Of a DNA stretch of 64,000 bases, positions 24,718-35,573 are shown piece by piece. The stretch is from Solirubrobacteraceae bacterium (GTDB lineage Bacteria > Actinomycetota > Thermoleophilia > Solirubrobacterales > Solirubrobacteraceae): assembly GCA_030447505.1 (NCBI GenBank), contig JAUJOT010000007.1, forward strand, positions 62,001-126,000, given 5' to 3'. The notes beneath the pieces were generated by a model. That model did not search any database and was not told the DNA's origin. It saw only the letters and a list, made by a program, of their open reading frames with translations. Every line of letters starts with the position of its first letter. Within the stretch, counting starts at the first letter, position 1. The translations under genes were made by a program, and so were the position numbers.

Positions 24718-26637
24718 TCAGCTTTCCGGGGCAGGTGTCGCGCCGGACTCGGCCGTGGCGCGCGAACGGCGCCGTCCGCCTCTGCGGCCGCGGCGCCGTG
24801 CCGCCGATTCTACGCCATCGTCGCCGTCGTCGTTCTCGGCCTCCTTCTGCGCCTGCTCCTCCTCCGGCGCGTCGAGCATCGTCGCCGTCGCCGACGTTCG
24901 CCCGGCGTGATCGATGCGCACGAGCCGCCTCGCTCCGACGAACCGGCCGCCACCGCTGACGGAGATGATGTAGCCGTCGATCTTGGCGACCGCGTCGTCG
25001 ACGTCGTACATGTGCGGCTCGACGATGTGGACGAGCACCTCGTCGCCCTCGCGGAACGGGACCGCGCGCTCCTGGACCTCCTCCCGCGAGCCCTCCATCA
25101 CGATGTCGAAGTGGTCGACCGGCAGCCCCTCCGAGCCGGTGAAGTGAAAGCGCCGGCCGGTCTCCTCCTCGAGCGCGCGCAGCACGCGCTTGGCGTTGCC
25201 GGTGAAGACCTGGCTGACGCGCGGGTTCATCTGCACGAGGAACGCCTCGTGCTTCTTGGGCGCCTTCTTGGAGACCACCCGCAGCCGGCGCTCGAACTCG
25301 ATCGCGATCGTCTCCTCGGACTTGATCACGCCGTCGCCGTGGCACGTCGGGCAGGGCCGCGAGATGATCTCGCGCACGCCCTCGGTGACGTTCTGGCGCG
25401 TCATCTCGACGAGGCCGAGCTTGGAGATCTCAGCCGTGAACGTCTTCGTGCGGTCCTCGTCGAGCGTCTTTCGAAGCGTCTTGAGGACGGCGTCGCGGTT
25501 GCGCGCGCGGGACATGTCGATGAAGTCGATGACGATGATCCCGCCGATGTCGCGCAGGCGCAGTTGGTTGACGACCTCCTCGGCGGCCTCGAGGTTCGTC
25601 GTCGTGATCGTGTCCTCCAGGCGCGCGCCCTTGCCGCGGCCGATGAACGAGCCCGAGTTGACGTCGATGACGGTCAGCGCCTCGGCGTAGTCGATGATCA
25701 GGTAGCCGCCGCTGGGCAGGTCGACGCGGCGGGTCATCAGGCCGTCGATGACCTGTTCGACGCCGTAGGCCTCGAACAGCGCCTGCTTCTCCTCGTAGAG
25801 CTCGACGCGGTCGACCAGCTCCGGGGCGGTGCGCGTGAAGAACGAGATCAGCCGCTGGTGCTGCTTGGGATCGTCGACGATCGCGCGCTCGAAGTGCTCC
25901 GAGAAGATGTCGCGCACGACGCGCACGGAGAGGTCGGCCTCCTGGAAGACGAGGCCCGGCGCGGGCGTCTCCTCGACGCGCTTCTGGAGGACCTCGTGGA
26001 GCTTGAAGAGGTACTGCAGCTCGCGCTCGAAGTCCTCGCGGCCGGCGCCGCTGGCCGCGGTCCGGATGATCGCCCCGCCGCCGCGCAGATCCAGGCCCTT
26101 CGTCTCGCGGCGCAGACGCTCGCGCTCGCGATCGTCGAGCCGCCGCGAGACGCCGATGCCCTCGCCCATCGGCGCGTAGACCATGTAGCGCCCGGCGACG
26201 GTGAGCTCCATCGACAGCCGCGCCCCCTTGCTCTTCAGCGGGTCCTTGACGACCTGCACGACGATCTCCTGGCCGGGCTTGATCAGCTCGGTGATCTTCG
26301 AGCTGCTGCCCTCCTTGCCGCGCCCGCGGCGGCCGACGTCGACGCCCGGCACGACGATCTCGTCGACGTGCAGGAAGCCGTTCTTCTCCAGTCCGATGTC
26401 GACGAACGCCGCCTCCAGGCCCGCGAGGACGTTGTCGATCTTGCCCTTGTAGATGTTGCCGACGATCGAGCGCGCGCCGCGGCGCTCGAAGTACAGCTCT
26501 GCGACGCGGTATCCCTCGGCCGGATCGACCTTCTTGGACCGCGTGGTCTTCTTCGCAGCGCCCGGGTGACCGGTCGCTTCCAGCAGCGCGACACGTGTCT
26601 CCCCACGGTCGACGCTGACCAGCACTTGCTTCTTCAT
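24718..26637 (-). CDS. rng: ribonuclease E/G family with C-terminal TRAM-like domain
   Basis: 639 residues. An S1 domain is at the N-terminus (NIYKGKIDNVLAGLEAAFVD). The catalytic DNase I-like domain has VIDVNSGSFIG and IIVIDFIDM, and the zinc-link is CPTCHGDG. Unusually, residues about 535-600 (FREGDEVLVHIVEP, then IDGYIISVSGGGRFVGARR) read like a TRAM RNA-binding domain. A Glu-rich, then Arg-rich tail (RRGRRGGRRRSR) ends the protein. Role in rRNA and mRNA processing. rodA lies 18 bp upstream. Confidence 0.9.
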   Translation of the reverse strand: MKKQVLVSVDRGETRVALLEATGHPGAAKKTTRSKKVDPAEGYRVAELYFERRGARSIVGNIYKGKIDNVLAGLEAAFVDIGLEKNGFLHVDEIVVPGVDVGRRGRGKEGSSSKITELIKPGQEIVVQVVKDPLKSKGARLSMELTVAGRYMVYAPMGEGIGVSRRLDDRERERLRRETKGLDLRGGGAIIRTAASGAGREDFERELQYLFKLHEVLQKRVEETPAPGLVFQEADLSVRVVRDIFSEHFERAIVDDPKQHQRLISFFTRTAPELVDRVELYEEKQALFEAYGVEQVIDGLMTRRVDLPSGGYLIIDYAEALTVIDVNSGSFIGRGKGARLEDTITTTNLEAAEEVVNQLRLRDIGGIIVIDFIDMSRARNRDAVLKTLRKTLDEDRTKTFTAEISKLGLVEMTRQNVTEGVREIISRPCPTCHGDGVIKSEETIAIEFERRLRVVSKKAPKKHEAFLVQMNPRVSQVFTGNAKRVLRALEEETGRRFHFTGSEGLPVDHFDIVMEGSREEVQERAVPFREGDEVLVHIVEPHMYDVDDAVAKIDGYIISVSGGGRFVGARRLVRIDHAGRTSATATMLDAPEEEQAQKEAENDDGDDGVESAARRRGRRGGRRRSRATAESGATPAPES

Positions 26638-26655
26638 TGGGAACGAATCCTTTGA

Positions 26656-27822
26656 TCAGAATGGGAGGCTGCGGCGTTTCGTCGCAGCCGCCGAGCGCCC
26701 TTGCGCGTAGATCGACTGCAACAGGCCGATGGCCAAGAGCGTGGAAAGCACCGAGCTGCCGCCGTACGAGAGCAGCGGCAGCGGGATGCCGGTGATGGGC
26801 ATGATCCCCACGTTCATGCCGACGTTGATGAAGACCTGAAACAGGAGCATGGCCACGATGCCTCCGGCGATCAGCGCGCCGTAGAGGTTCTTGGCCACGG
26901 TGAGAATCCGTAGGCCGCGCCACACCAGCAGCGCGTACAGCGAGAGGACGAGACCCGCTCCGGCAAAGCCCCAGCGCTCGCCGACGACGGCGAACGCGAA
27001 GTCCGTGCGGTCCTCGGGCAGGAAGTTCAGCGGCGACTGGGTCGCCCGATCGCCGCGGCCGGTCTTCTGGCCCGAGCCGATCGCGATCCGCGACTGGTTC
27101 TGCTGATAGCCGGCGTCGCCCGCGACGGCGGACGGCTCCAGAAACGACGTCAGGCGCTCGACCTGGTACTTCTCGAGCACGGTCACCCCGAGCGCCGGCG
27201 CCGCGACGAGCACGAGCGTGACCGAGACGGCGCCGAGCGTCAGCAGCCCCGCGAAATGCCGCCAGGAGACGCCCGCGACGAACAGCACGGCAAGGAGGAT
27301 CGCGATGTAGACGAGGCCGGAGCCGAGGTCGGACGTCATCACGAAGATCGCCGGCAGCATCGCCAGGAGCACGAGCCGCGCCGTCGTGTCGCGCTCGCCC
27401 AGGCGCCGTGAGCGATCGACGACGAAGCCCGCCAGCGCGACGACGAGCAGCACCTTGCCGAGCTCCGATGCCTGCACCTCGAAGAACGGCAGCTGGATCG
27501 CGCGGCGCGAGCCGCGCGTGACGCCGCCGAAGACCGCGACGAGCAGCAGGCCGCCGATCATCAGCGCGTAGATCCCGTACTTCAGCTCGCGCAGCCGCGA
27601 GTAGTCGATCCGGCTCAGGACGATCGCGAGCAGCGTGCCGACGACGAAGAACACGCATTGCCGCGTGACGTAGTAGTGCGGGTCGCCCGGGACGTCTGTG
27701 CTCGTCGATGCGTTGAGAGTAACGAGCGACGCGGCCATCAGCCCTACTGCGGCCAGCGCGAGCAGCGGATCGAAGGGCAGGCGCAGGCCTGCGGGCAGGC
27801 GCGTGGCGGGCGGCTCGTTCAT
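26656..27822 (-). CDS. rodA: RodA, SEDS peptidoglycan glycosyltransferase
   Basis: 388 residues with about ten membrane spans. SEDS signatures are visible: RGSRRAIQLPFFEVQASELGK, the catalytic-Asp loop LPEDRTDFAFAVVGERWG, and the C-terminal PITGIPLPLLSYGGSS. Polymerises lipid II for lateral wall growth together with the PBP2 encoded immediately upstream, whose stop it overlaps by 4 bp. Confidence 0.95.
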   Translation of the reverse strand: MNEPPATRLPAGLRLPFDPLLALAAVGLMAASLVTLNASTSTDVPGDPHYYVTRQCVFFVVGTLLAIVLSRIDYSRLRELKYGIYALMIGGLLLVAVFGGVTRGSRRAIQLPFFEVQASELGKVLLVVALAGFVVDRSRRLGERDTTARLVLLAMLPAIFVMTSDLGSGLVYIAILLAVLFVAGVSWRHFAGLLTLGAVSVTLVLVAAPALGVTVLEKYQVERLTSFLEPSAVAGDAGYQQNQSRIAIGSGQKTGRGDRATQSPLNFLPEDRTDFAFAVVGERWGFAGAGLVLSLYALLVWRGLRILTVAKNLYGALIAGGIVAMLLFQVFINVGMNVGIMPITGIPLPLLSYGGSSVLSTLLAIGLLQSIYAQGRSAAATKRRSLPF

Positions 27823-29894
27823 TGCGTCGCGGACTCGCCGCGGGCGCAGCCGGCGCTCTCGACGTCATAGAAGTCCGCGAGCATGCGGCAGGCGATCGGG
27901 GCCGCGGTCTCGGCGCCGAAGCCGCCCCGCTCGACCGTCACGGCGACGACGATCGGACGCTTGGGAGCGGGGACGTAGGCGACGTACCAGGACTGGTCGC
28001 CCTTCGGCGTCTGCGCGGTTCCGGTCTTGCCGAAGACGGGAAGCTCGCCGTGCGGCCAGCCGGCGAAGACGTCCGTCGAGGTTCCGCCCGGCTCGCCCGC
28101 CGCGCGCCGCAGTCCCTCGGCGACCGACTGGCGGTCCTCCTCGTCGATCTTGATCCTGCGGGCCGGATCGCGCTCGATGCGCTGCACGAGCTCGCCGTTG
28201 GCGCGCTCGATCTCCAGCCCGAGGTGCGGCACCACGACGCGGCCCTTGTTCTGGATCGCCGCGTAGGCGACCGCGAGCTGCAGCGGCGTCGCCTGCAGGT
28301 CGCCCTGGCCGATCGCGATGTTGACGGTGTCGCCGAGGTTGTAGTCGCGGCCGTCGGCGATCCCGCAGCCGGCGGCGCCCGCGGCGAAGACGTTGACGCT
28401 CTGCGAGATCTTCTTGCGCTTGCGGCACTCGACCTCGGCCCTGTTGCGCTCCTCGCGCCACTTCTTGTCGGGGACGACGCCGCTGTCCTCGCCGGGGAGG
28501 TCGATGCCGGTCGGCTTGCCGAAGCCGAGCTTGCGCGCGTAGCGCTGGATGACGACGTCGCCGCGGTCGCCGTTGTTGTAGTAGGCGTTCATGCCCAGCT
28601 TGTAGAAGTAGATGTCCGAGGAGACCTGCAGCGCGCGCGAGAGGTCGACGGCGCCGTAGCGCTGCTTCTTGGCGTTGCAGCGCTCGATCTCGCCGACCTG
28701 GATGCAGCCCTCGTCGCTGATCACCGCGCCGGGCGTGATCAGGCCCTTCTCCAGGCCGGCCAGCGCCGTGACGGCCTTGAACGTGGAGCCGGTCGGGTAG
28801 CGGCCGGAGATCGCCCGGTTGAACAGCGGCCCGACGCCGCCGTTGCCGAGCAGCTGCTCGTAGCGCTCCTGCGTGAACGGCTTGGTCAGCACGGCGGGAT
28901 CGAAGCTCGGGTAGGAGCCCATGCCGAGCACCTGGCCGTCGCGCGGGTCCAGCGCGACGAACGCGCCCGGCCTGCCGCCGCCGACGTTCGCCACAGCGCG
29001 CTGCCCGGTCGCCTGCAGCGCGAGGTCCAGCGACAGGCGCAGGCGCTGGCCGGCGATCGGCTCCTCGCGCTTGAGGGCGCGGTTGGGAACCGGCCGGCCG
29101 AACGCGTCGACCTGCACGCGCTGGACGCCGTCGACGCCGCGCAGGTAGCGGTCGTACGTACGCTCGAGGCCGTCGCTGCCGATGACCGTGCCCTGCTTGA
29201 CGCCGCGATAGCGCGGGTCCTTGAGCTGCTCGGGGCTGATCTCGTTGACGGTGCCGACGATCTGCGCGGCGAGCTGGTCGTGCGGGTAGGCGCGCAGGTA
29301 GGTCTTCTCGACCTTGACCCCGGGAAAGCGCGCGGGCCGCTCGGAGATGTAGGCCAGCACCGACTCGCGCACGTCGGTCTTGATCCGGATCGCCGAATAC
29401 GGGACGAGCACGAGCGAGCGCACGACCTCGCGGTGGATCTGCTTTGCCGACTTGCCGACGACGGCGCCGAGCCGGCGGTAGCGCGTCGCGAGCGCCTTCG
29501 TGGCGATCGGCGGGTAGGGCACCGGGTCGCCGCGCTTGCCCTTCGGCCTGGCGGCCCGCTCGCCGGCCTTCTTGCCCCATTCGGCGGCCGCCTCGCGCTC
29601 CGCGTCGGGCAGCTTGGCCGGATCGAGCTCGACGACGACGGCCTGGCGGTTGCGGACGATGACCTTGCCGGTGCGGTCGACGATCTTGCCGCGCGGCGCC
29701 TGGATGCGCAGCTCGCGGACGCGGTTGCTGCTGGCCTGCGCCAGGTACTTGTCGCCCGACAGCACCTGCAGGTACCAGAGACGGAAGAAGACGATCGCAA
29801 ACAGCGCCAGCGCGACGCCGCCGAAGAGCGCGACGCGCAGCGCGAGCTGCGGGGTGATCGGCGGGCGGCGCTCGCCGCTGGGCTCCATCATCAT
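27819..29894 (-). CDS. mrdA: penicillin-binding protein 2 (class B transpeptidase)
   Basis: 691 residues. A single N-terminal membrane anchor is followed by the dimerisation/pedestal domain and the transpeptidase. The active-site motifs are GRYPTGSTFKAVTA (SxxK), SSD in QVSSDIYFYKLG (SxN variant) and FGKTGTAQ (KTG). Crosslinks the wall as the partner of RodA. The start is one of three consecutive ATG codons; the first, at 29894, overlaps the mreD stop as ATGA. Confidence 0.95.
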   Translation of the reverse strand: MMMEPSGERRPPITPQLALRVALFGGVALALFAIVFFRLWYLQVLSGDKYLAQASSNRVRELRIQAPRGKIVDRTGKVIVRNRQAVVVELDPAKLPDAEREAAAEWGKKAGERAARPKGKRGDPVPYPPIATKALATRYRRLGAVVGKSAKQIHREVVRSLVLVPYSAIRIKTDVRESVLAYISERPARFPGVKVEKTYLRAYPHDQLAAQIVGTVNEISPEQLKDPRYRGVKQGTVIGSDGLERTYDRYLRGVDGVQRVQVDAFGRPVPNRALKREEPIAGQRLRLSLDLALQATGQRAVANVGGGRPGAFVALDPRDGQVLGMGSYPSFDPAVLTKPFTQERYEQLLGNGGVGPLFNRAISGRYPTGSTFKAVTALAGLEKGLITPGAVISDEGCIQVGEIERCNAKKQRYGAVDLSRALQVSSDIYFYKLGMNAYYNNGDRGDVVIQRYARKLGFGKPTGIDLPGEDSGVVPDKKWREERNRAEVECRKRKKISQSVNVFAAGAAGCGIADGRDYNLGDTVNIAIGQGDLQATPLQLAVAYAAIQNKGRVVVPHLGLEIERANGELVQRIERDPARRIKIDEEDRQSVAEGLRRAAGEPGGTSTDVFAGWPHGELPVFGKTGTAQTPKGDQSWYVAYVPAPKRPIVVAVTVERGGFGAETAAPIACRMLADFYDVESAGCARGESATQ

Positions 29895-30475
29895 CGCCGG
29901 ATCTCGATTCCGCGCGAGAGCGGGCTCAGGCCGCCGGTCGTGTAGGCGCGGCGGCGCCGGCGACGCGGGTCGTCGGGCAGCGCGGCCTGCAGGCAGCGCC
30001 GCACGAGCGCGTAGACCGGCAGCGCGAGCAGCGTGTTGATGACGAGCGTCGCCAGCAGCTGGCGCAGCAGCGCCCAGCTGACGGGCGCGTCGACGCCGAG
30101 CAGGAACTGCAGCAGCGCGAAGCCGATCCCGAACGCGAGCGTCGCCGCTGCGCCGACGGCGATCGGCACGAGCGTGCCCTCCGGATCGCGCGCCTCGCGC
30201 AGGCGTCCGGCGCCGTAGCCGACGCCGAGCAGCACGAGCGAGGAGACGCCGAGCGTCTGCAGCGCGACGACATCGGCGAACAGCCCCACGCCGAAGCCGA
30301 AGCTGCCGCCTGCCAGGGAGCCGCACAGCAGCCCGACCGCCATCACGAGCAGCGGCGACAGGTCGGCGCTGGCGCCGGCGACCGGCAGCTGCGAGACGGC
30401 CGCCGTCTGCACGACGACGCCGAGCACGCCGAGTGCGGCGAGGCGCGCGAGCAGCTGCGGAGTCGGCGCGGTCAT
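29891..30475 (-). CDS. mreD: rod-shape determining membrane protein MreD
   Basis: 194 residues with five or six membrane spans. It is recognised from its place between mreC and mrdA and from the hydrophobic profile with GSFGFGVGLFADVVALQTLG near the centre. A basic cytoplasmic tail (DPRRRRRRAY) follows. ATG 30475 is chosen; the longer frame upstream belongs to sequence opposite mreC. Confidence 0.88.
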   Translation of the reverse strand: MTAPTPQLLARLAALGVLGVVVQTAAVSQLPVAGASADLSPLLVMAVGLLCGSLAGGSFGFGVGLFADVVALQTLGVSSLVLLGVGYGAGRLREARDPEGTLVPIAVGAAATLAFGIGFALLQFLLGVDAPVSWALLRQLLATLVINTLLALPVYALVRRCLQAALPDDPRRRRRRAYTTGGLSPLSRGIEIRR

Positions 30476-30512
30476 CCGTGGTCCGTCCAGTGCTGATCTG
30501 CGCGACGGGCCA

Positions 30513-31376
30513 CTACTCGTCCCCGCGCGGATTCGTGAGGATCTGGACGAAGTCCACGCTGCGGATGTCGGCGTACGGCCGCAGGTGGATCTCCTGCGTG
30601 TCGGTGCCCTCGTTCTCGATTCGGGTGACGCGGCCGATCGGCAGGCCGACGGGGTACAGCGACTCGCCATGGTCCTCGGGCTCGGTGCCGCGCGTGACGA
30701 CGCGGTCGCCGGTGCTGATGCGCGCCCCGGGCTTGGTGAACTTCATCACGAGATCGTTCGGGTTGCCCGCGCTCGACGGCTCGACGATGCCGAACTCACC
30801 GCGCGGCCCGACGCGCGCCGGCACCTTCATCGTCGTGTCGGTGATCAGCGTCACCTGCGCGGAGCCGCCGAAGACCGCGGTCACGCGGCCGATCAGGGCC
30901 TGTTCGTTGATCACGGGATGTCCGACACGCACGCCGTCGTCCGATCCCTTGTCGACGCGGACGGTGGCATACCAGACGGTCGGCGACTGGAAGATCACGC
31001 GGCCGGTCTTGGGACCCATCTTTTGCAGGCCGAGCGCGCCGTCGAGCTCGAGCATCCTCGCGAGCCGGCCGTAGTCCGCGCTTCTGACCTCGTTGGTGAG
31101 CACCTCGCTGCGCAGGCGGTCGCGCTCGCGGCGCAGTTCCTCGACCTGGCCCTTGGCGGCGATCGTGTCGCCGAACCAGCCGAACAGATCGCGGACCGGC
31201 TTCAGCGCGCGGCTTGCGCCCTCCTGGATCGGATTGAGCACCTCGCTCGTGCCGCGCTGCACGCCGTGCAGGGCGCCGCTGCCGGTCTCACCGAAATAGG
31301 CGGTGAGCAGGATCAGGGAGCAGGCGACGAGCAGTCCGAGGACTGAGCGGCGCCGGCGGACCGTTTTGTCATACAC
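30513..31376 (-). CDS. mreC: rod-shape determining protein MreC
   Basis: 287 residues from a GTG. A membrane anchor (LGLLVACSLILLTAYF) is followed by a coiled coil (about 75-110, VEELRRERDRLRSEV) and the double beta-barrel domain with GHPVINEQALIGRVTAV and GNPNDLVMKF. It scaffolds MreB, MreD, RodA and PBP2 on the periplasmic side. Begins 20 bp after mreB. Confidence 0.93.
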   Translation of the reverse strand: MYDKTVRRRRSVLGLLVACSLILLTAYFGETGSGALHGVQRGTSEVLNPIQEGASRALKPVRDLFGWFGDTIAAKGQVEELRRERDRLRSEVLTNEVRSADYGRLARMLELDGALGLQKMGPKTGRVIFQSPTVWYATVRVDKGSDDGVRVGHPVINEQALIGRVTAVFGGSAQVTLITDTTMKVPARVGPRGEFGIVEPSSAGNPNDLVMKFTKPGARISTGDRVVTRGTEPEDHGESLYPVGLPIGRVTRIENEGTDTQEIHLRPYADIRSVDFVQILTNPRGDE

Positions 31377-31396
31377 GCGGTGTCGACTCCAAAGGG

Positions 31397-33132
<1,736 letters not shown>

Positions 33133-33137
33133 CGCCC

Positions 33138-33542
33138 CTACTCCTGCGGGAAGTAGATCGCGATCTCGCGCTCCGCCGACTCTCGCGAGTCGGAGCCATG
33201 CACGAGGTTGCGCCGCGTCTCGAGCGCGTAGTCGGCGCGGATCGAGCCGGGCGCGGCGTCGATGCCGTTCGTCGCGCCGATCAGCTGGCGCGCGGCGTCG
33301 ATCGCGTTGGGGCCCTCGACGATCATCGCCACGAGCGGGCCGGAGGTGATGAACGCGACGAGGCCGTCGAAGAACGGCTGACCCTCGTGCTCGGCGTAGT
33401 GGCGCCTGGCGGCGGCCTCGTCGAGCGTCATGAGCTTCAGCGCGCTGAGCTGCAGGCCCTTGCGTTCGAAGCGGGCGATGATCTCGCCCGTCAGGCGGCG
33501 CGCGAACGCGTCCGGCTTGACCAGGATCAGGGTCCGGTCCAT
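33138..33542 (-). CDS. ndk: nucleoside diphosphate kinase
   Basis: 134 residues. N-terminal [14 protein letters not shown] and the phosphohistidine region [18 protein letters not shown] are intact. Balances NTP pools by transferring the gamma-phosphate from ATP. It ends 5 bp before the maf start, the common ndk-maf pairing. Confidence 0.96.
   Translation of the reverse strand: MDRTLILVKPDAFARRLTGEIIARFERKGLQLSALKLMTLDEAAARRHYAEHEGQPFFDGLVAFITSGPLVAMIVEGPNAIDAARQLIGATNGIDAAPGSIRADYALETRRNLVHGSDSRESAEREIAIYFPQE
33141..33145 (-). promoter_or_regulatory. Shine-Dalgarno of maf deciding a CTG start
   Basis: AGGAG on the minus strand sits within the last codons of ndk, 8 nt before the CTG at 33132. 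No other start codon is at a useful distance. Confidence 0.65.
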
Positions 33543-33567
33543 CGGTCGGTCTCCTCGAAGAGTCGGT

Positions 33568-34044
33568 TCAGGCTTCGGAGCGCAGCCGCGGCTGACGCGA
33601 CACGTCGCCGAGCTCTGCCTCGCAGTACGGGCAGAGCTTCCAGGTCGGGTCCAGCGGGCGCGCGCAGCTCGCGCACGGGTCGCGCAGCTTGCGCGCGCAA
33701 CTCGGGCAGCGGAGGAAGTCCTCCTTGACCTCGTGGTCGCAGTGCGGGCAGAGCATGTAGTTGAGCTCGTGCAGGCGCGCCTCCGCGGCCTGCATCTCGA
33801 GCTCCCGCTCGCGGACGTCGTCGAGATACTCCGGTGGCCGGACGATCACGTACAGGATCGTCCCCACGAACGGAAACAGCGACGCCACCGTCGCGCAGAT
33901 GACGAGCGTCGGATCCTCGATCCGCCTGATCGCGTCCATGTACGTCCAGTACACGAGCGCCAGGTAGATGACGACGAGAAACAGGATGAGCATGTTGACC
34001 GCAAGGTTCAGCCCATCGCTGTTGATGCCGAAGACTGCTAGCAC
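33568..34044 (-). CDS. membrane-anchored double zinc-ribbon protein
   Basis: 158 residues. Two membrane helices (about 12-35 and 48-70) are followed by a helical linker and two zinc ribbons: CPHCDHEV with CPSCARKL, and CASCARPL with CPYCEAEL. The double zinc-ribbon module faces the cytoplasm. The function is unknown; it is placed between ndk and folC in the same direction. Confidence 0.8.
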   Translation of the reverse strand: MLAVFGINSDGLNLAVNMLILFLVVIYLALVYWTYMDAIRRIEDPTLVICATVASLFPFVGTILYVIVRPPEYLDDVRERELEMQAAEARLHELNYMLCPHCDHEVKEDFLRCPSCARKLRDPCASCARPLDPTWKLCPYCEAELGDVSRQPRLRSEA

Positions 34045-34103
34045 GATCGGCGCAGCTTATCCGTCGGAGGGGACGGCGGCATAGTGGGTGCCACGTCCAC
34101 GCC

Positions 34104-34220
34104 CTACAGGAAGATCCGGCCGAGGACGTAGCCGACCGCGAAGAACACGAGGATGACGAGCGCGACGATCAGCGCGACGACCGCGATCAGCGCCGGCGCC
34201 GATGGTCCCTCACGGTTCAT
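34104..34220 (-). CDS. 38-residue single-span membrane protein
   Basis: MNREGPSAP leads to one strongly hydrophobic helix (ALIAVVALIVALVILVFFAV) and the end GRIFL. Its ATG overlaps the folC stop by 4 bp (ATGA), which supports translation. No family is recognised. Confidence 0.6.
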   Translation of the reverse strand: MNREGPSAPALIAVVALIVALVILVFFAVGYVLGRIFL

Positions 34221-35518
34221 AGCGTCGATGCGCGGCCGGCTCGACGCGGTCGCACGAGGTCGGCGACGAGGTAGATCGAGCCGGTCGCCAGCACGACGCC
34301 GTCCGGGCCGGCGAGCTCGTCGGCCAGCGCGACGGCGCGGCGCGGATCGGATTCCAGGCAGGTCGTGGGCGGCGCGCCGACCTGTCCGGCAAGCGAGCCG
34401 AGCGTCGCGGGCGACAGCGCGCGCGGGTTGGCGTTGGACGTGAAGACCGCCGCCGCGCACAGCGGCAGCAGCGCCGCGAGCATCGCGGCCGCGTCCTTGT
34501 CGTCGAGCACCGACAGGACGGCGACGAGCGGCCGGCCGGCCAGGAACTCGGGCAGTGACTCGGCGAGCGCCGCGATCCCGCTCGCGTTGTGCGCGCCGTC
34601 GAAGACGACCTCGGCCCTCCCCTCGCCGCCGGCCACGACCTCGAAGCGCCCGGGCACGACGGTCGACGCGGCCGCCGCGCGCAGCGGCCCCGGCTGCAGT
34701 TCTCCGAGGTAGGCCCGCGCGGCGGCGCAGGCGACCGCGAAATTGCGCCGCTGGAAGATCCCGCGCGCGACCAGCTCGTCGCGCAGCCCGGCCGGCGGCT
34801 CGGCGGGAGCGCGCACGATCGTCGCGCCTTGGCGCTCCGCGACGACCTGCGCCTCGCGGTCGGCGTCGGGCTCGAGGCCGGGGCCGAGCACGAGCGTCGC
34901 GCCGGGCGTCACGACGGCGAGCTTCTCGCGCGCGATGTCCTTGACGGTCGGGCCAAGCCAGCGCGTGTGCTCGAGTCCGACGTTCGTCAGCACCGCGACC
35001 TCGGCGCCGATGACGTTCGTCGCGTCCCAGCGCCCGCCGAGCCCGGCCTCGACGACGGCGACGTCGACGTCCGCATGCGCGAGCTGCGCGTAGGCCGCCG
35101 CGGTCAGCGCCTCGAACTGCGTGACGCGGTCGTCCTCCTCGAGCGTGCGGTCGACGAGCTCGGTCGCGCGGCGCGCGCGAGCGACGGCGGCCGCGAACTG
35201 CTCCTGAGAGATGTCGGCGCCGTCGACGCGGATGCGCTCGGCGAAGGAGACGAGGTGCGGCGAGAGGTAGGCGCCGGCGCGCACGCCGTGGTGGTGCAGC
35301 AGCGCCGCGATCATCCGCACCGTCGAGGACTTGCCGTTCGTGCCGACGACGTGGATCGAGCGAAACGCCTCGTTGGGCGAGTGCAGCGTCGTCATCAGCC
35401 GGCGCATGCGATCCAGTCCGAAGCGCATGCCGAACAGCTCGAGCGACAGCAGCCAGCGCTCTGCGTCCTCGGCGCTCCAGGCCTCGGTGGCGCCGGCCTC
35501 GAGGCCGACGGCTGTCAT
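34217..35518 (-). CDS. folC: bifunctional folylpolyglutamate/dihydrofolate synthase
   Basis: 433 residues from ATG 35518. The P-loop is VVGTNGKSSTVRMI, followed by the Mur-ligase-like GLGGRWDATNVI and DGAHNASGIAAL. Adds glutamate to folates. Downstream of valS, as in many actinobacteria, with a 55-bp gap, and overlapping the 38-codon gene at its end. Confidence 0.95.
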   Translation of the reverse strand: MTAVGLEAGATEAWSAEDAERWLLSLELFGMRFGLDRMRRLMTTLHSPNEAFRSIHVVGTNGKSSTVRMIAALLHHHGVRAGAYLSPHLVSFAERIRVDGADISQEQFAAAVARARRATELVDRTLEEDDRVTQFEALTAAAYAQLAHADVDVAVVEAGLGGRWDATNVIGAEVAVLTNVGLEHTRWLGPTVKDIAREKLAVVTPGATLVLGPGLEPDADREAQVVAERQGATIVRAPAEPPAGLRDELVARGIFQRRNFAVACAAARAYLGELQPGPLRAAAASTVVPGRFEVVAGGEGRAEVVFDGAHNASGIAALAESLPEFLAGRPLVAVLSVLDDKDAAAMLAALLPLCAAAVFTSNANPRALSPATLGSLAGQVGAPPTTCLESDPRRAVALADELAGPDGVVLATGSIYLVADLVRPRRAGRASTL

Positions 35519-35573
35519 CGCGACTCGCGGCGTCGACGCTCCGCGCATGCCTCCGCACAGCGGTGACGCGCTG

